NCBI GenBank assembly: GCA_032622095.1
Contig: CP136064.1
Span: 1-64,000 of the forward strand
DNA from: Siphonodentalium dalli
Taxonomy: Eukaryota; Mollusca; Scaphopoda; Gadilida; Siphonodentaliidae
Direction: 5' to 3'
Length of the DNA: 64,000 bases
Shown piece after piece: positions 13,179 through 26,865 of the stretch. The notes beneath the pieces are model-generated. The model searched no databases. It worked only from the letters and a program-made list of their open reading frames with translations, and was not told where the DNA came from. The position numbers and the translations under genes were made by a program. Numbering within the stretch: position 1 is the first letter of the stretch; each line of letters begins with the position of its first letter.

Positions 13179-13461
13179 AGTTGGTGACTGTGTTACTTAT
13201 GTCCCTTTAAGTTGAGATACATCTGTTCCTTTAAACATACATTTGCATTCCACCATGAAGATATATATTTTCTGCAGTCATTGTAAATGACAACCCGATT
13301 CGGATATGGCCAGATTTGACATGGCGCGGTATGGAGAAACATGCGCCAAATTGAAAATATCCAACAGTACTCCACCATGGAACCAGTCTATAGCAGATAC
13401 CCCTTTAAGTTGGTGACTGTGTTACTTATGTCCCTTTAAGTTGAGATACATCTGTTCCTTT

Positions 13462-13464
13462 AAA
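13462..13464. other. Minus-to-plus orientation switch with AAA overlap
   Basis: Minus sequence CTGTTCCTTTAAA (normally followed by CATAC) joins plus sequence AAATAAATATC (normally preceded by CAGA). AAA fits both sides. Minus monomer position about 144 meets plus position about 112, so both monomers are broken internally. The flanks are not mirror images, so this is not a simple local foldback. All sequence to the right stays plus-oriented. Confidence 0.85.
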
Positions 13465-14498
13465 TAAATATCTTCATGTTGGAATGCAAATGTATGTTTA
13501 AAGGAACAGATGTATCTCAACTTAAAGGGACATAAGTAACACAGTCACCAACTTTAAGGGGTATCTGCTATAGACTGGTTCCATGGTGGAGTACGGTTGG
13601 ATATTTTCAATTTGGCGCATGTTTCTCCATACCGCGCCATGTCAAATCTGGCCATATCCGAATCGGGTTGTCATTTACAATGACTACAGAAAATAAATAT
13701 CTTCATGTTGGAATGCAAATGTATGTTTAAAGAAACAGATGTATCTCAACTTAAAGGGACATAAGTAACACAGTCACCAACTTTAAGGGGTATCTGCTAT
13801 AGACTGGTTCCATGGTGGAGTACTGTTGGATATTTTCAATTTGGCGCATGTTTCTCCATACCGCGCCATGTCAAATCTGGCCATATCCGAATCGGGTTGT
13901 CATTTACAATGACTACAGAAAATAAATATCTTCATGTTGGAATGCAAATGTATGTTTAAAGGAACAGATGTATCTCAACTTAAAGGGACATAAGTAACAC
14001 AGTCACCAACTTTAAGGGGTATCTGCTATAGACTGGTTCCATGGTGGAGTACGGTTGGATATTTTCTATTTGGCGCATGTTTCTCCATACCGTGCCATGT
14101 CAAATCTGGCCATATCCGAATCGGGTTGTCATTTACAATGACTACAGAAAATAAATATCTTCATGTTGGAATGCAAATGTATGTTTAAAGGAACAGATGT
14201 ATCTCAACTTAAAGGGACATAAGTAACACAGTCACCAACTTTAAGGGGTATCTGCTATAGACTGGTTCCATGGTGGAGTACGGTTGGATATTTTCAATTT
14301 GGCGCATGTTTTTCCATACCGCGCCATGTCAAATCTGGCCATATCCGAATCGGGTTGTCATTTACAATGACTACAGAAAATAAATATCTTCATGTTGGAA
14401 AGCAAATGTATGTTTAAAGGAACAGATGTATCTCAACTTAAAGGGACATAAGTAACACAGTCACCAACTTAAAGGGGTATCTGCTATAGACTGGTTCC
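13465..14498 (+). repeat. Start of plus arm: partial unit, then H-, I-, M- and J-like units
   Basis: A broken monomer (13465-13582) is followed by four units. 13583 has GAAAC at 151 (H-like, but CAATTTGG). 13812 has the ScaI-type AGTACT (I-like, but without the C47 change). 14041 has ACCGTGCC (M class, a CpG C-to-T change at 53). 14270 is J (T43, A132). This order is older and less regular than anything right of 26.8 kb. Confidence 0.75.
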
Positions 14499-16101
14499 AT
14501 GGTGGAGTACGGTTGGATATTTTCAATTTGGCGCATGTTTCTCCATACCGCGCCATGTCAAATCTGGCCATATCCGAATCGGGTTGTCATTTACAATGAC
14601 TGCAGAAAATATATATCTTCATGTTGGAATGCAAATGTATGTTTAAAGGAACAGATGTATCTCAACTTAAAGGGACATAAGTAACACAGTCACCAACTTA
14701 AAGGGGTATCTGCTATAGACTGGTTCCATGGTGGAGTACGGTTGGATATTTTCAATTTGGCGCATGTTTCTCCATACCGCGCCATGTCAAATCTGGCCAT
14801 ATCCGAATCGGGTTGTCATTTACAATGACTGCAGAAAATATATATCTTCATATTGGAATGCAAATGTATGTTTAAAGGAACAGATGTATCTCAACTTAAA
14901 GGGACATAAGTAACACAGTCACCAACTTAAAGAGGTGTCTGATTTAGAATGGTTCCATGGTGGAGTACGGTTGGATATTTTCTACTTGGCGCATGTTTCT
15001 CCATACCGCGCCATGTCAAATCTGGCCATATCCGAATCGGGTTGTCATTTACAATGACTGCAGAAAATTTATATCTTCATGGTGGAATGCAAATGTATGT
15101 TTAAAGGAACAGATGTATCTCAACTTAAAGGGACATAAGTAACACAGTCACCAACTTTAAGGGGTATCTGCTATAGACTGGTTCCATGGTGGAGTACTGT
15201 TGGATATTTTCAATTTGGCGCATGTTTCTCCATACCGCGCCATGTCAAATCTGGCCATATCCGAATCGGGTTGTCATTTACAATGACTGCAGAAAATATA
15301 TATCTTCATGGTGGAATGAAAATGTATGTTTAAAGGAACAGATGTATCTCAACTTAAAGGGACATAAGTAACACCGTCACCAACTTTAAGGGGTATCTGC
15401 TATAGACTGGTTCCATGGTGGAGTACTGTTGGATATTTTCAATTTGGCGCATGTTTCTCCCTGCCGCGTCATGTCAAATCTGGCCATATCCGAATCGGGT
15501 TGTCATTTACAATGACTACAGAAAATAAATATCTTCATGTTGGAATGCAAATGTATGTTTAAAGAAACAGATGTATCTCAACTTAAAGGGACATAAGTAA
15601 CACAGTCACCAACTTTAAGGGGTATCTGCTATAGACTGGTTACATGGTGGAGTACGGTTGGATATTTTCAATTTTGCGCATGTTTCTCCATACCGCGCCA
15701 TGTCAAATCTGGCCATATCCGAATCGGGTTGTCATTTACAATGACTACAGAAAATAAATATCTTCATGTTGGAATGCAAATGTATGTTTAAAGGAACAGA
15801 TGTATCTCAACTTAAAGGAACATAAGTAACACAGTCACCAACTTAAAGAGGTGTCTGATTTAGACTGGTTCCATGGTGGAGTACGGTTGGATATTTTCTA
15901 TTTGGCGCATGTTTCTCCATACCGCGCCATGTCAAATCTGGCCATATCCGAATCGGGTTGTCATTTACAATGACTACAGAAAATAAATATCTTCATGTTG
16001 GAATGCAAATGTATGTTTAAAGGAACAGATGTATCTCAACTTAAAGGGACATAAGTAACACAGTCACCAACTTTAAGGGGTATCTGCTATAGACTGGTTC
16101 C
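14499..16101 (+). repeat. Seven-monomer block E-E2-D'-N'-O'-F'-G', copy 1
   Basis: Units at 14499, 14728, 14957, 15186, 15415, 15644 and 15873. Rare markers are AAAATTTATATC in D' (14957) and GGAATGAAAATG in N' (15186). Both recur in the matching units of copy 2, 10,764 bp to the right (25721, 25950). Copy-specific changes are CATATTGG at 14728 and CCCTGCCGC at 15415. The E E2 D' N' O' F' order is also found on the minus strand at 1864 down to 721. Confidence 0.8.
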
Positions 16102-19100
16102 ATGGTGGAGTACGGTTGGATATTTTCTATTTGGCGCATGTTTCTCCATACCGCGCCATGTCAAATCTGGCCATATCCGAATCGGGTTGTCATTTACAAT
16201 GACTGCAGAAAATATATATCTTCATGTTGGAATGCAAATGTATGTTTAAAGGAACAGATGTATCTCAACTTAAAGGGACATAAGTAACACCGTCACCAAC
16301 TTTAAGGGGTATCTGCTATAGACTGGTTACATGGTGGAGTACGGTTGGATATTTTCAATTTGGCGCATGTTTCTCCATACCGCGCCATGTCAAATCTGGC
16401 CATATCCGAATCGGGTTGTCATTTACAATGACTGCAGAAAATATATATCTTCATGGTGGAATGCAAATGAATGTTTAAAGGAACAGATGTATCTCAACTT
16501 AAAGGGGACATAAGTAACACCGTCACCAACTTGAAGGGGTATCTGCTATAGACTGGTTACATGGTGGAGTACGGTTGGATATTTTCAATTTTGCGCATGT
16601 TTCTCCATACCGCGCCATGTCAAATCTGGCCATATCCGAATCGGGTTGTCATTTACAATGACTGCAGAAAATAAATATCTTCATGTTGGAATGCAAATGT
16701 ATGTTTAAAGGAATAGATGTATCTCAACTTAAAGGGACATAAGTAACACAGTCACCAACTTAAAGAGGTGTCTGATTTAGAATGGTTCCATGGTGGAGTA
16801 CGGTTGGATATTTTCTACTTGGCGCATGTTTCTCCATACCGCGCCATGTCAAATCTGGCCATATCCGAATCGGGTTGTCATTTACAATGACTGCAGAAAA
16901 TATATATCTTCATGGTGGAATGCAAATGTATGTTTAAAGGAACAGATGTATCTCAACTTAAAGGGACATAAGTAACACAGTCACCAACTTTAAGGGGTAT
17001 CTGCTATTGACTGGTTCCATGGTGGAGTACTGTTGGATATTTTCAATTTGGCGCATGTTTCTCCATACCGCGCCATGTCAAATCTGGCCATATCCGAATC
17101 GGGTTGTCATTTACAATGACTGCAGAAAATATATATCTTCATGGTGGAATGCAAATGTATGTTTAAAGGAACAGATGTATCTCAACTTAAAGGGACATAA
17201 GTAACACCATCACCAACTTTAAGGGGTATCTGCTATAGACTGGTTCCATGGTGGAGTACTGTTGGATATTTTCAATTTGGCGCATGTTTCTCCCTACCGC
17301 GTCATGTCAAATCTGGCCATATCCGAATCGGGTTGTCATTTACAATGACTACAGAAAATAAATATCTTCATGTTGGAATGCAAATGTGTGTTTAAAGAAA
17401 CAGATGTATCTCAACTTAAAGGGACATAAGTAACACAGTCACCAACTTTAAGGGGTATCTGCTATAGACTGGTTCCATGGTGGAGTACGGTTGGATATTT
17501 TCAATTTGGCGCTTGTTTCTCCATACCGCGCCATGTCAAATCTGGCCATATCCGAATCGGGTTGTCATTTACAATGACTGCAGAAAATATATATCTTCAT
17601 GTTGGAATGCAAATGTATGTTTAAAGGAACAGATGTATCTCAACTTAAAGGGACATAAGTAACACAGTCACCAACTTTAAGGGGTATCTGCTATAGACTG
17701 GTTCCATGGTGGAGTACGGTTGGATATTTTCAATTTGGCGCATGTTTCTCCATACCGCGCCATGTCAAATCTGCCATATCCGAATCGGGTTGTCATTTAC
17801 AATGACTGCAGAAAATATATATCTTCATGTTGGAATGCAAATGTATGTTTAAAGGAACAGATGTATCTCAACTTAAAGGGACATAAGTAACACCGTCACC
17901 AACTTTAAGGGTATCTGCTATAGACTGGTTACATGGTGGAGTACGGTTTGGATATTTTCAATTTTGCGCATGTTTCTCCATACCGCACCATGTCAAATCT
18001 GGCCATATCCGAATCGGGTTGTCATTTACAATGACTACAGAAAATAAATATCTTCATGTTGGAATGCAAATGTATGTTTAAAGGAACAGATGTATCTCAA
18101 CTTAAAGGAACATAAGTAACACAGTCACCAACTTAAAGAGGTGTCTGATTTAGACTGGTTCCATGTTGGAGTACGGTTGGATATTTTCTATTTGGCGCAT
18201 GTTTCTCCATACCGCGCCATGTCAAATCTGGCCATATCCGAATCGGGTTGTCATTTACAATGACTACAGAAAATAAATATCTTCATGTTGGAATGCAAAT
18301 GTATGTTTAAAGGAACAGATGTATCTCAACTTAAAGGGACATAAGTAACACAGTTACCAACTTTAAGGGGTATCTGCTATAGACTGGTTCCATGGTGGAG
18401 TACGGTTGGATATTTTCTATTTGGCGCATGTTTCTCCATACCGCGCCATGTCAAATCTGGCCATATCCGAATCGGGTTGTCATTTACAATGACTACAGAA
18501 AATAAATATCTTCATGTTGGAATGCAAATGTATGTTTAAAGAAACAGATGTATCTCAACTTAAAGGGACATAAGTAACACAGTCACCAACTTTAAGGGGT
18601 ATCTGCTATAGACTGGTTCCATGGTGGAGTACTGTTGGATATTTTCAATTTGGCGCATGTTTCTCCCTACCGCGCCATGTCAAATCTGGCCATATCCGAA
18701 TCGGGTTGTCATTTACAATGACTACAGAAAATAAATATCTTCATGTTGGAATGCAAATGTATGTTTAAAGGAACAGATGTATCTCAACTTAAAGGGACAT
18801 AAGTAACACAGTCACCAACTTTAAGGGGTATCTGCTATAGACTGGTTCCATGGTGGAGTACGGTTGGATATTTTCAATTTGGCGCATGTTTTTCCATACC
18901 GCGCCATGTCAAATCTGGCCATATCCGAATCGGGTTGTCATTTACAATGACTACAGAAAATAAATATCTTCATGTTGGAAAGCAAATGTATGTTTAAAGG
19001 AACAGATGTATCTCAACTTAAAGGGACATAAGTAACACAGTCACCAACTTAAAGGGGTATCTGCTATAGACTGGTTCCATGGTGGAGTACGGTTGGATAT

Positions 19101-19307
19101 TTTCCATTTGGCGCATGTTTCTCCATACCGCGCCATGTCAAATCTGGCCATATCCGAATCAAGTTGTCATTTACAATGACTACAGAAAATAAATATCTTC
19201 ATGTTGGAATGCAAATGTATGTTTAAAGGAACAGATGTATCTCAACTTAAAGGGACATAAGTAACACAGTCACCAACTTTAAGGGGTATCTGCTATAGAC
19301 TGGTTCC
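16102..19307 (+). repeat. 14-monomer HOR, copy 1 (3206 bp)
   Basis: Class order is A 16102, B 16331, C 16561, D 16790, N 17019, O 17248, L 17477, E 17706, F 17933, G 18163, H 18392, I 18621, J 18850, K 19079. Small indels (extra G near 16505; lost G near 17774 and in the TTTAAGGG run near 17908; extra T near 17949) cancel out. K carries AATCAAGTTG (19161-19162), as in the flipped fragment at 11546. F still has the ancestral GATGTATCTC. This is the fullest early example of the HOR from which the later 11-mer appears to derive. Confidence 0.85.
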
Positions 19308-22284
19308 ATGGTGGAGTACGGTTGGATATTTTCTATTTGGCGCATGTTTCTCCATACCGCGCCATGTCAAATCTGGCCATATCCGAATCGGGTTGTCATT
19401 TACAATGACTGCAGAAAATATATATCTTCATGTTGGAATGCAAATGTATGTTTAAAGGAACAGATGTATCTCAACTTAAAGGGACATAAGTAACACCGTC
19501 ACCAACTTTAAGGGGTATCTGCTATAGACTGGTTACATGGTGGAGTACGGTTGGATATTTTCAATTTGGCTCATGGTTCTCCATACCGCGCCATGTCAAA
19601 TCTGGCCATATCCGAATCGGGTTGTCATTTACAATGACTGCAGAAAATATATATCTTCATGGTGGAATGCAAATGAATGTTTAAAGGAACAGATGTATCT
19701 CAACTTAAAGGGACATAAGTAACACCGTCACCAACTTGAAGGGGTATCTGCTATAGACTGGTTACATGGTGGAGTACTGTTGGATATTTTCAATTTTGCG
19801 CATGTTTCTCCATACCGCGCCATGTCAAATCTGGCCATATCCGAATCGGGTTGTCATTTACAATGACTGCAGAAAATAAATATCTTCATGTTGGAATGCA
19901 AATGTATGTTTAAAGGAATAGATGTATCTCAACTTAAAGGGACATAAGTAACACAGTCACCAACTTAAAGAGGTGTCTGATTTAGAATGGTTCCATGGTG
20001 GAGTACGGTTGGATATTTTCTACTTGGCGCATGTTTCTCCATACCGCGCCATGTCAAATCTGGCCATATCCGAATCGGGTTGTCATTTACAATGACTGCA
20101 GAAAATATATATCTTCATGGTGGAATGCAAATGTATGTTTAAAGGAACAGATGTATCTCAACTTAAAGGGACATAAGTAACACAGTCACCAACTTTAAGG
20201 GGTATCTGCTATTGACTGGTTCCATGGTGGAGTACTGTTGGATATTTTCAATTTGGCGCATGTTTCTCCATACCGCGCCATGTCAAATCTGGCCATATCC
20301 GAATCGGGTTGTCATTTACAATGACTGCAGAAAATATATATCTTCATGGTGGAATGCAAATGTATGTTTAAAGGAACAGATGTATCTCAACTTAAAGGGA
20401 CATAAGTAACACCGTCACCAACTTTAAGGGGTATCTGCTATAGACTGGTTCCATGGTGGAGTACTGTTGGATATTTTCAATTTGGCGCATGTTTCTCCCT
20501 ACCGCGTCATGTCAAATCTGGCCATATTCGAATCGGGTTGTCATTTACAATGACTACAGAAAATAAATATCTTCATGTTGGAATGCAAATGTGTGTTTAA
20601 AGAAACAGATGTATCTCAACTTAAAGGGACATAAGTAACACAGTCACCAACTTTAAGGGGTATCTGCTATAGACTGGTTCCATGGTGGAGTACGGTTGGA
20701 TATTTTCAATTTGGCGCTTGTTTCTCCATACCGCGCCATGTCAAATCTGGCCATATCCGAATCGGGTTGTCATTTACAATGACTGCAGAAAATATATATC
20801 TTCATGTTGGAATGCAAATGTATGTTTAAAGGAACAGATGTATCTCAACTTAAAGGGACATAAGTAACACAGTCACCAACTTTAAGGGGTATCTGCTATA
20901 GACTGGTTCCATGGTGGAGTACGGTTGGATATTTTCAATTTGGCGCATGTTTCTCCATACCGCGCCATGTCAAATCTGGCCATATCCGAATCGGGTTGTC
21001 ATTTACAATGACTGCAGAAAATATATATCTTCATGTTGGAATGCAAATGTATGTTTAAAGGAACAGATGTATCTCAACTTAAAGGAACATAAGTAACACC
21101 GTCACCAACTTTAAGGGGTATCTGCTATAGACTGGTTACATGGTGGAGTACGGTTGGATATTTTCAATTTTGCGCATGTTTCTCCATACCGCGCCATGTC
21201 AAATCTGGCCATATCCGAATCGGGTTGTCATTTACAATGACTACAGAAAATAAATATCTTCATGTTGGAATGCAAATGTATGTTTAAAGGAACAGATGTA
21301 TCTCAACTTAAAGGAACATAAGTAACACAGTCACCAACTTAAAGAGGTGTCTGATTTAGACTGGTTCCATGGTGGAGTACGGTTGGATATTTTCTATTTG
21401 GCGCATGTTTCTCCATACCGCGCCATGTCAAATCTGGCCATATCCGAATCGGGTTGTCATTTACAATGACTACAGAAAATAAATATCTTCATGTTGGAAT
21501 GCAAATGTATGTTTAAAGGAACAGATGTATCTCAACTTAAAGGGACATAAGTAACACAGTTACCAACTTTAAGGGGTATCTGCTATAGACTGGTTCCATG
21601 GTGGAGTACGGTTGGATATTTTCTATTTGGCGCATGTTTCTCCATACCGCGCCATGTCAAATCTGGCCATATCCGAATCGGGTTGTCATTTACAATGACT
21701 ACAGAAAATAAATATCTTCATGTTGGAATGCAAATGTATGTTTAAAGAAACAGATGTATCTCAACTTAAAGGGACATAAGTAACACAGTCACCAACTTTA
21801 AGGGGTATCTGCTATAGACTGGTTCCATGGTGGAGTACTGTTGGATATTTTCAATTTGGCGCATGTTTCTCCCTACCGCGCCATGTCAAATCTGGCCATA
21901 TCCGAATCGGGTTGTCATTTACAATGACTACAGAAAATAAATATCTTCATGTTGGAATGCAAATGTATGTTTAAAGGAACAGATGTATCTCAACTTAAAG
22001 GGACATAAGTAACACAGTCACCAACTTTAAGGGGTATCTGCTATAGACTGGTTCCATGGTGGAGTACGGTTGGATATTTTCAATTTGGCGCATGTTTTTC
22101 CATACCGCGCCATGTCAAATCTGGCCATATCCGAATCAGGTTGTCATTTACAATGACTACAGAAAATAAATATCTTCATGTTGGAAAGCAAATGTATGTT
22201 TAAAGGAACAGATGTATCTCAACTTAAAGGGACATAAGTAACACAGTCACCAACTTAAAGGGGTATCTGCTATAGACTGGTTCC
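19308..22284 (+). repeat. 14-monomer HOR, copy 2, lacking K (13 units)
   Basis: A 19308 through J 22056 in the same order as copy 1, all at exact 229-bp spacing. K is missing: J is followed by an I-like unit at 22285. Private changes include GGCTCATGG in B (about 19570), AGTACT in C (about 19777), CATATTCG in O (about 20527) and AAAGGAACAT at the end of E (about 21081). Confidence 0.83.
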
Positions 22285-25262
22285 ATGGTGGAGTACTGTT
22301 GGATATTTTCAATTTGGCGCATGTTTCTCCCTACCGCGCCATGTCAAATCTGGCCATATCCGAATCGGGTTGTCATTTACAATGACTACAGAAAATAAAT
22401 ATCTTCATGTTGGAATGCAAATGTATGTTTAAAGGAACAGATGTATCTCAACTTAAAGGGACATAAGTAACACAGTCACCAACTTTAAGGGGTATCTGCT
22501 ATAGACTGGTTCCATGGTGGAGTACGGTTGGATATTTTCTATTTGGCGCATGTTTCTCCATACCGTGCCATGTCAAATCTGGCCATATCCGAATCGGGTT
22601 GTCATTTACAATGACTACAGAAAATAAATATCTTCATGTTGGAATGCAAATGTATGTTTAAAGAAACAGATGTATCTCAACTTAAAGGAACATAAGTAAC
22701 ACAGTCACCAACTTTAAGGGGTATCTGCTATAGACTGGTTCCATGGTGGAGTACTGTTGGATATTTTCAATTTGGCGCATGTTTCTCCCTACCGCGCCAT
22801 GTCAAATCTGGCCATATCCGAATCGGGTTGTCATTTACAATGACTACAGAAAATAAATATCTTCATGTTGGAATGCAAATGTATGTTTAAAGGAACAGAT
22901 GTATCTCAACTTAAAGGGACATAAGTAACACAGTCACCAACTTTAAGGGGTATCTGCTATAGACTGGTTCCATGGTGGAGTACGGTTGGATATTTTCAAT
23001 TTGGCGCATGTTTTTCCATACCGCGCCATGTCAAATCTGGCCATATCCGAATCGGGTTGTCATTTACAATGACTACAGAAAATAAATATCTTCATGTTGG
23101 AAAGCAAATGTATGTTTAAAGGAACAGATGTATCTCAACTTAAAGGGACATAAGTAACACAGTCACCAACTTAAAGGGGTATCTGCTATAGACTGGTTCC
23201 ATGGTGGAGTACGGTTGGATATTTTCAATTTGGCGCATGTTTCTCCATACCGCGCCATGTCAAATCTGGCCATATCCGAATCGGGTTGTCATTTACAATG
23301 ACTGCAGAAAATATATATCTTCATGTTGGAATGCAAATGTATGTTTAAAGGAACAGATGTATCTCAACTTAAAGGAACATAAGTAACACAGTCACCAACT
23401 TAAAGAGGTGTCTGATTTAGACTGGTTCCATGGTGGAGTACGGTTGGATATTTTCTATTTGGCGCATGTTTCTCCATACCGCGCCATGTCAAATCTGGCC
23501 ATATCCGAATCGGGTTGTCATTTACAATGACTACAGAAAATAAATATCTTCATGTTGGAATGCAAATGTATGTTTAAAGGAACAGATGTATCTCAACTTA
23601 AAGGGACATAAGTAACACAGTTACCAACTTTAAGGGGTATCTGCTATAGACTGGTTCCATGGTGGAGTACGGTTGGATATTTTCTATTTGGCGCATGTTT
23701 CTCCATACCGCGCCATGTCAAATCTGGCCATATCCGAATCGGGTTGTCATTTACAATGACTACAGAAAATAAATATCTTCATGTTGGAATGCAAATGTAT
23801 GTTTAAAGAAACAGATGTATCTCAACTTAAAGGGACATAAGTAACACAGTCACCAACTTTAAGGGGTATCTGCTATAGACTGGTTCCATGGTGGAGTACT
23901 GTTGGATATTTTCAATTTGGCGCATGTTTCTCCCTACCGCGCCATGTCAAATCTGGCCATATCCGAATCGGGTTGTCATTTACAATGACTACAGAAAATA
24001 AATATCTTCATGTTGGAATGCAAATGTATCGTTTAAAGGAACAGATGTATCTCAACTTAAAGGGACATAAGTAACACAGTCACCAACTTTAAGGGGTATC
24101 TGCTATAGACTGGTTCCATGGTGGAGTACGGTTGGATATTTTCAATTTGGCGCATGTTTTTCCATACCGCGCCATGTCAAATCTGGCCATATCCGAATCG
24201 GGTTGTCATTTACAATGACTACAGAAAATAAATATCTTCATGTTGGAAAGCAAATGTATGTTTAAAGGAACAGATGTATCTCAACTTAAAGGGACATAAG
24301 TAACACAGTCACCAACTTAAAGGGGTATCTGCTATAGACTGGTTCCATGGTGGAGTACTGTTGGATATTTTCAATTTGGCGCATGTTTCTCCCTACCGCG
24401 CCATGTCAAATCTGGCCATATCCGAATCGGGTTGTCATTTACAATGACTACAGAAAATAAATATCTTCATGTTGGAATGCAAATGTATGTTTAAAGGAAC
24501 AGATGTATCTCAACTTAAAGGGACATAAGTAACACAGTCACCAACTTTAAGGGGTATCTGCTATAGACTGGTTCCATGGTGGAGTACGGTTGGATATTTT
24601 CTATTTGGCGCATGTTTCTCCATACCGTGCCATGTCAAATCTGGCCATATCCGAATCGGGTTGTCATTTACAATGACTACAGAAAATAAATATCTTCATG
24701 TTGGAATGCAAATGTATGTTTAAAGAAACAGATGTATCTCAACTTAAAGGAACATAAGTAACACATTCACCAACTTTAAGGGGTATCTGCTATAGACTGG
24801 TTCCATGGTGGAGTACTGTTGGATATTTTCAATTTGGCGCATGTTTCTCCCTACCGCGCCATGTCAAATCTGGCCATATCCGAATCGGGTTGTCATTTAC
24901 AATGACTACAGAAAATAAATATCTTCATGTTGGAATGCAAATGTATGTTTAAAGGAACAGATGTATCTCAACTTAAAGGGACATAAGTAACACAGTCACC
25001 AACTTTAAGGGGTATCTGCTATAGACTGGTTCCATGGTGGAGTACGGTTGGATATTTTCAATTTGGCGCATGTTTTTCCATACCGCGCCATGTCAAATCT
25101 GGCCATATCCGAATCGGGTTGTCATTTACAATGACTACAGAAAATAAATATCTTCATGTTGGAAAGCAAATGTATGTTTAAAGGAACAGATGTATCTCAA
25201 CTTAAAGGGACATAAGTAACACAGTCACCAACTTAAAGGGGTATCTGCTATAGACTGGTTCC
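22056..25262 (+). repeat. Nine-monomer HOR variant, about one and a half copies
   Basis: Order is J I M I J E G H I (22056-24117), then J I M I J (24118-25262), followed again by E. The first copy is 2062 bp because of one inserted C in GTATCGTTT (near 24030), the last indel in the window. M units (22514, 24576) carry ACCGTGCC and GAAAC. The E unit at 23201 ends with F-type sequence (AAAGGAACAT and CTGATTTAGACTGG), so E and F have fused and F is lost. The first J overlaps the last unit of the preceding block. Confidence 0.75.
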
Positions 25263-26865
25263 ATGGTGGAGTACGGTTGGATATTTTCAATTTGGCGCAT
25301 GTTTCTCCATACCGCGCCATGTCAAATCTGGCCATATCCGAATCGGGTTGTCATTTACAATGACTGCAGAAAATATATATCTTCATGTTGGAATGCAAAT
25401 GTATGTTTAAAGGAACAGATGTATCTCAACTTAAAGGGACAAAAGTAACACAGTCACCAACTTAAAGGGGTATCTGCTATAGACTGGTTCCATGGTGGAG
25501 TACGGTTGGATATTTTCAATTTGGCGCATGTTTCTCCATACCGCGCCATGTCAAATCTGGCCATATCCGAATCGGGTTGTCATTTACAATGACTGCAGAA
25601 AATATATATCTTCATGTTGGAATGCAAATGTATGTTTAAAGGAACAGATGTATCTCAACTTAAAGGGACATAAGTAACACAGTCACCAACTTAAAGAGGT
25701 GTCTGATTTAGAATGGTTCCATGGTGGAGTACGGTTGGATATTTTCTACTTGGCGCATGTTTCTCCATACCGCGCCATGTCAAATCTGGCCATATCCGAA
25801 TCGGGTTGTCATTTACAATGACTGCAGAAAATTTATATCTTCATGGTGGAATGCAAATGTATGTTTAAAGGAACAGATGTATCTCAACTTAAAGGGACAT
25901 AAGTAACACAGTCACCAACTTTAAGGGGTATCTGCTATAGACTGGTTCCATGGTGGAGTACTGTTGGATATTTTCAATTTGGCGCATGTTTCTCCATACC
26001 GCGCCATGTCAAATCTGGCCATATCCGAATCGGGTTGTCATTTACAATGACTGCAGAAAATATATATCTTCATGGTGGAATGAAAATGTATGTTTAAAGG
26101 AACAGATGTATCTCAACTTAAAGGGACATAAGTAACACCGTCACCAACTTTAAGGGGTATCTGCTATAGACTGGTTCCATGGTGGAGTACTGTTGGATAT
26201 TTTCAATTTGGCGCATGTTTCTCCCTACCGCGTCATGTCAAATCTGGCCATATCCGAATCGGGTTGTCATTTACAATGACTACAGAAAATAAATATCTTC
26301 ATGTTGGAATGCAAATGTATGTTTAAAGAAACAGATGTATCTCAACTTAAAGGGACATAAGTAACACAGTCACCAACTTTAAGGGGTATCTGCTATAGAC
26401 TGGTTACATGGTGGAGTACGGTTGGATATTTTCAATTTTGCGCATGTTTCTCCATACCGCGCCATGTCAAATCTGGCCATATCCGAATCGGGTTGTCATT
26501 TACAATGACTACAGAAAATAAATATCTTCATGTTGGAATGCAAATGTATGTTTAAAGGAACAGATGTATCTCAACTTAAAGGAACATAAGTAACACAGTC
26601 ACCAACTTAAAGAGGTGTCTGATTTAGACTGGTTCCATGGTGGAGTACGGTTGGATATTTTCTATTTGGCGCATGTTTCTCCATACCGCGCCATGTCAAA
26701 TCTGGCCATATCCGAATCGGGTTGTCATTTACAATGACTACAGAAAATAAATATCTTCATGTTGGAATGCAAATGTATGTTTAAAGGAACAGATGTATCT
26801 CAACTTAAAGGGACATAAGTAACACAGTCACCAACTTTAAGGGGTATCTGCTATAGACTGGTTCC
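25263..26865 (+). repeat. Seven-monomer block E-E2-D'-N'-O'-F'-G', copy 2
   Basis: Units at 25263, 25492, 25721, 25950, 26179, 26408 and 26637 match 14499-16101 class for class, including the rare AAAATTTATATC and GGAATGAAAATG markers. One private change is AAAAGTAAC at about 25441. As in copy 1, it is followed directly by a 14-mer. Confidence 0.8.

Larger units (their letters stand above)
11985..13464 (-). repeat. Short minus-oriented segment between flips
   Basis: About six and a half monomers in minus orientation (minus ATGs at 12004, 12233, 12462, 12691, 12920, 13149, 13378). The unit at 12005-12233 shares uncommon changes with the one at 10984-11212 (CATCCGTTCC and a TGCAACATG context). 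The 12681-13178 part is the mirror of the flipped fragment. The segment breaks off at 13464 within a monomer. Nothing but satellite is present. Confidence 0.88.

Noticed and set aside
13465-14498. Switch at 13464 as a simple foldback palindrome
   Set aside because: The monomers to its right (H-, I-, M-, J-like) are not the reverse complement of those to its left (N-like, K-like, F-like).
17007-17204. 65-residue versions of the same ORF at 17007, 20212 and 27770
   Set aside because: They arise only because N units follow CTATTGACTGG, which adds an upstream ATG. Same repeat, not a gene.
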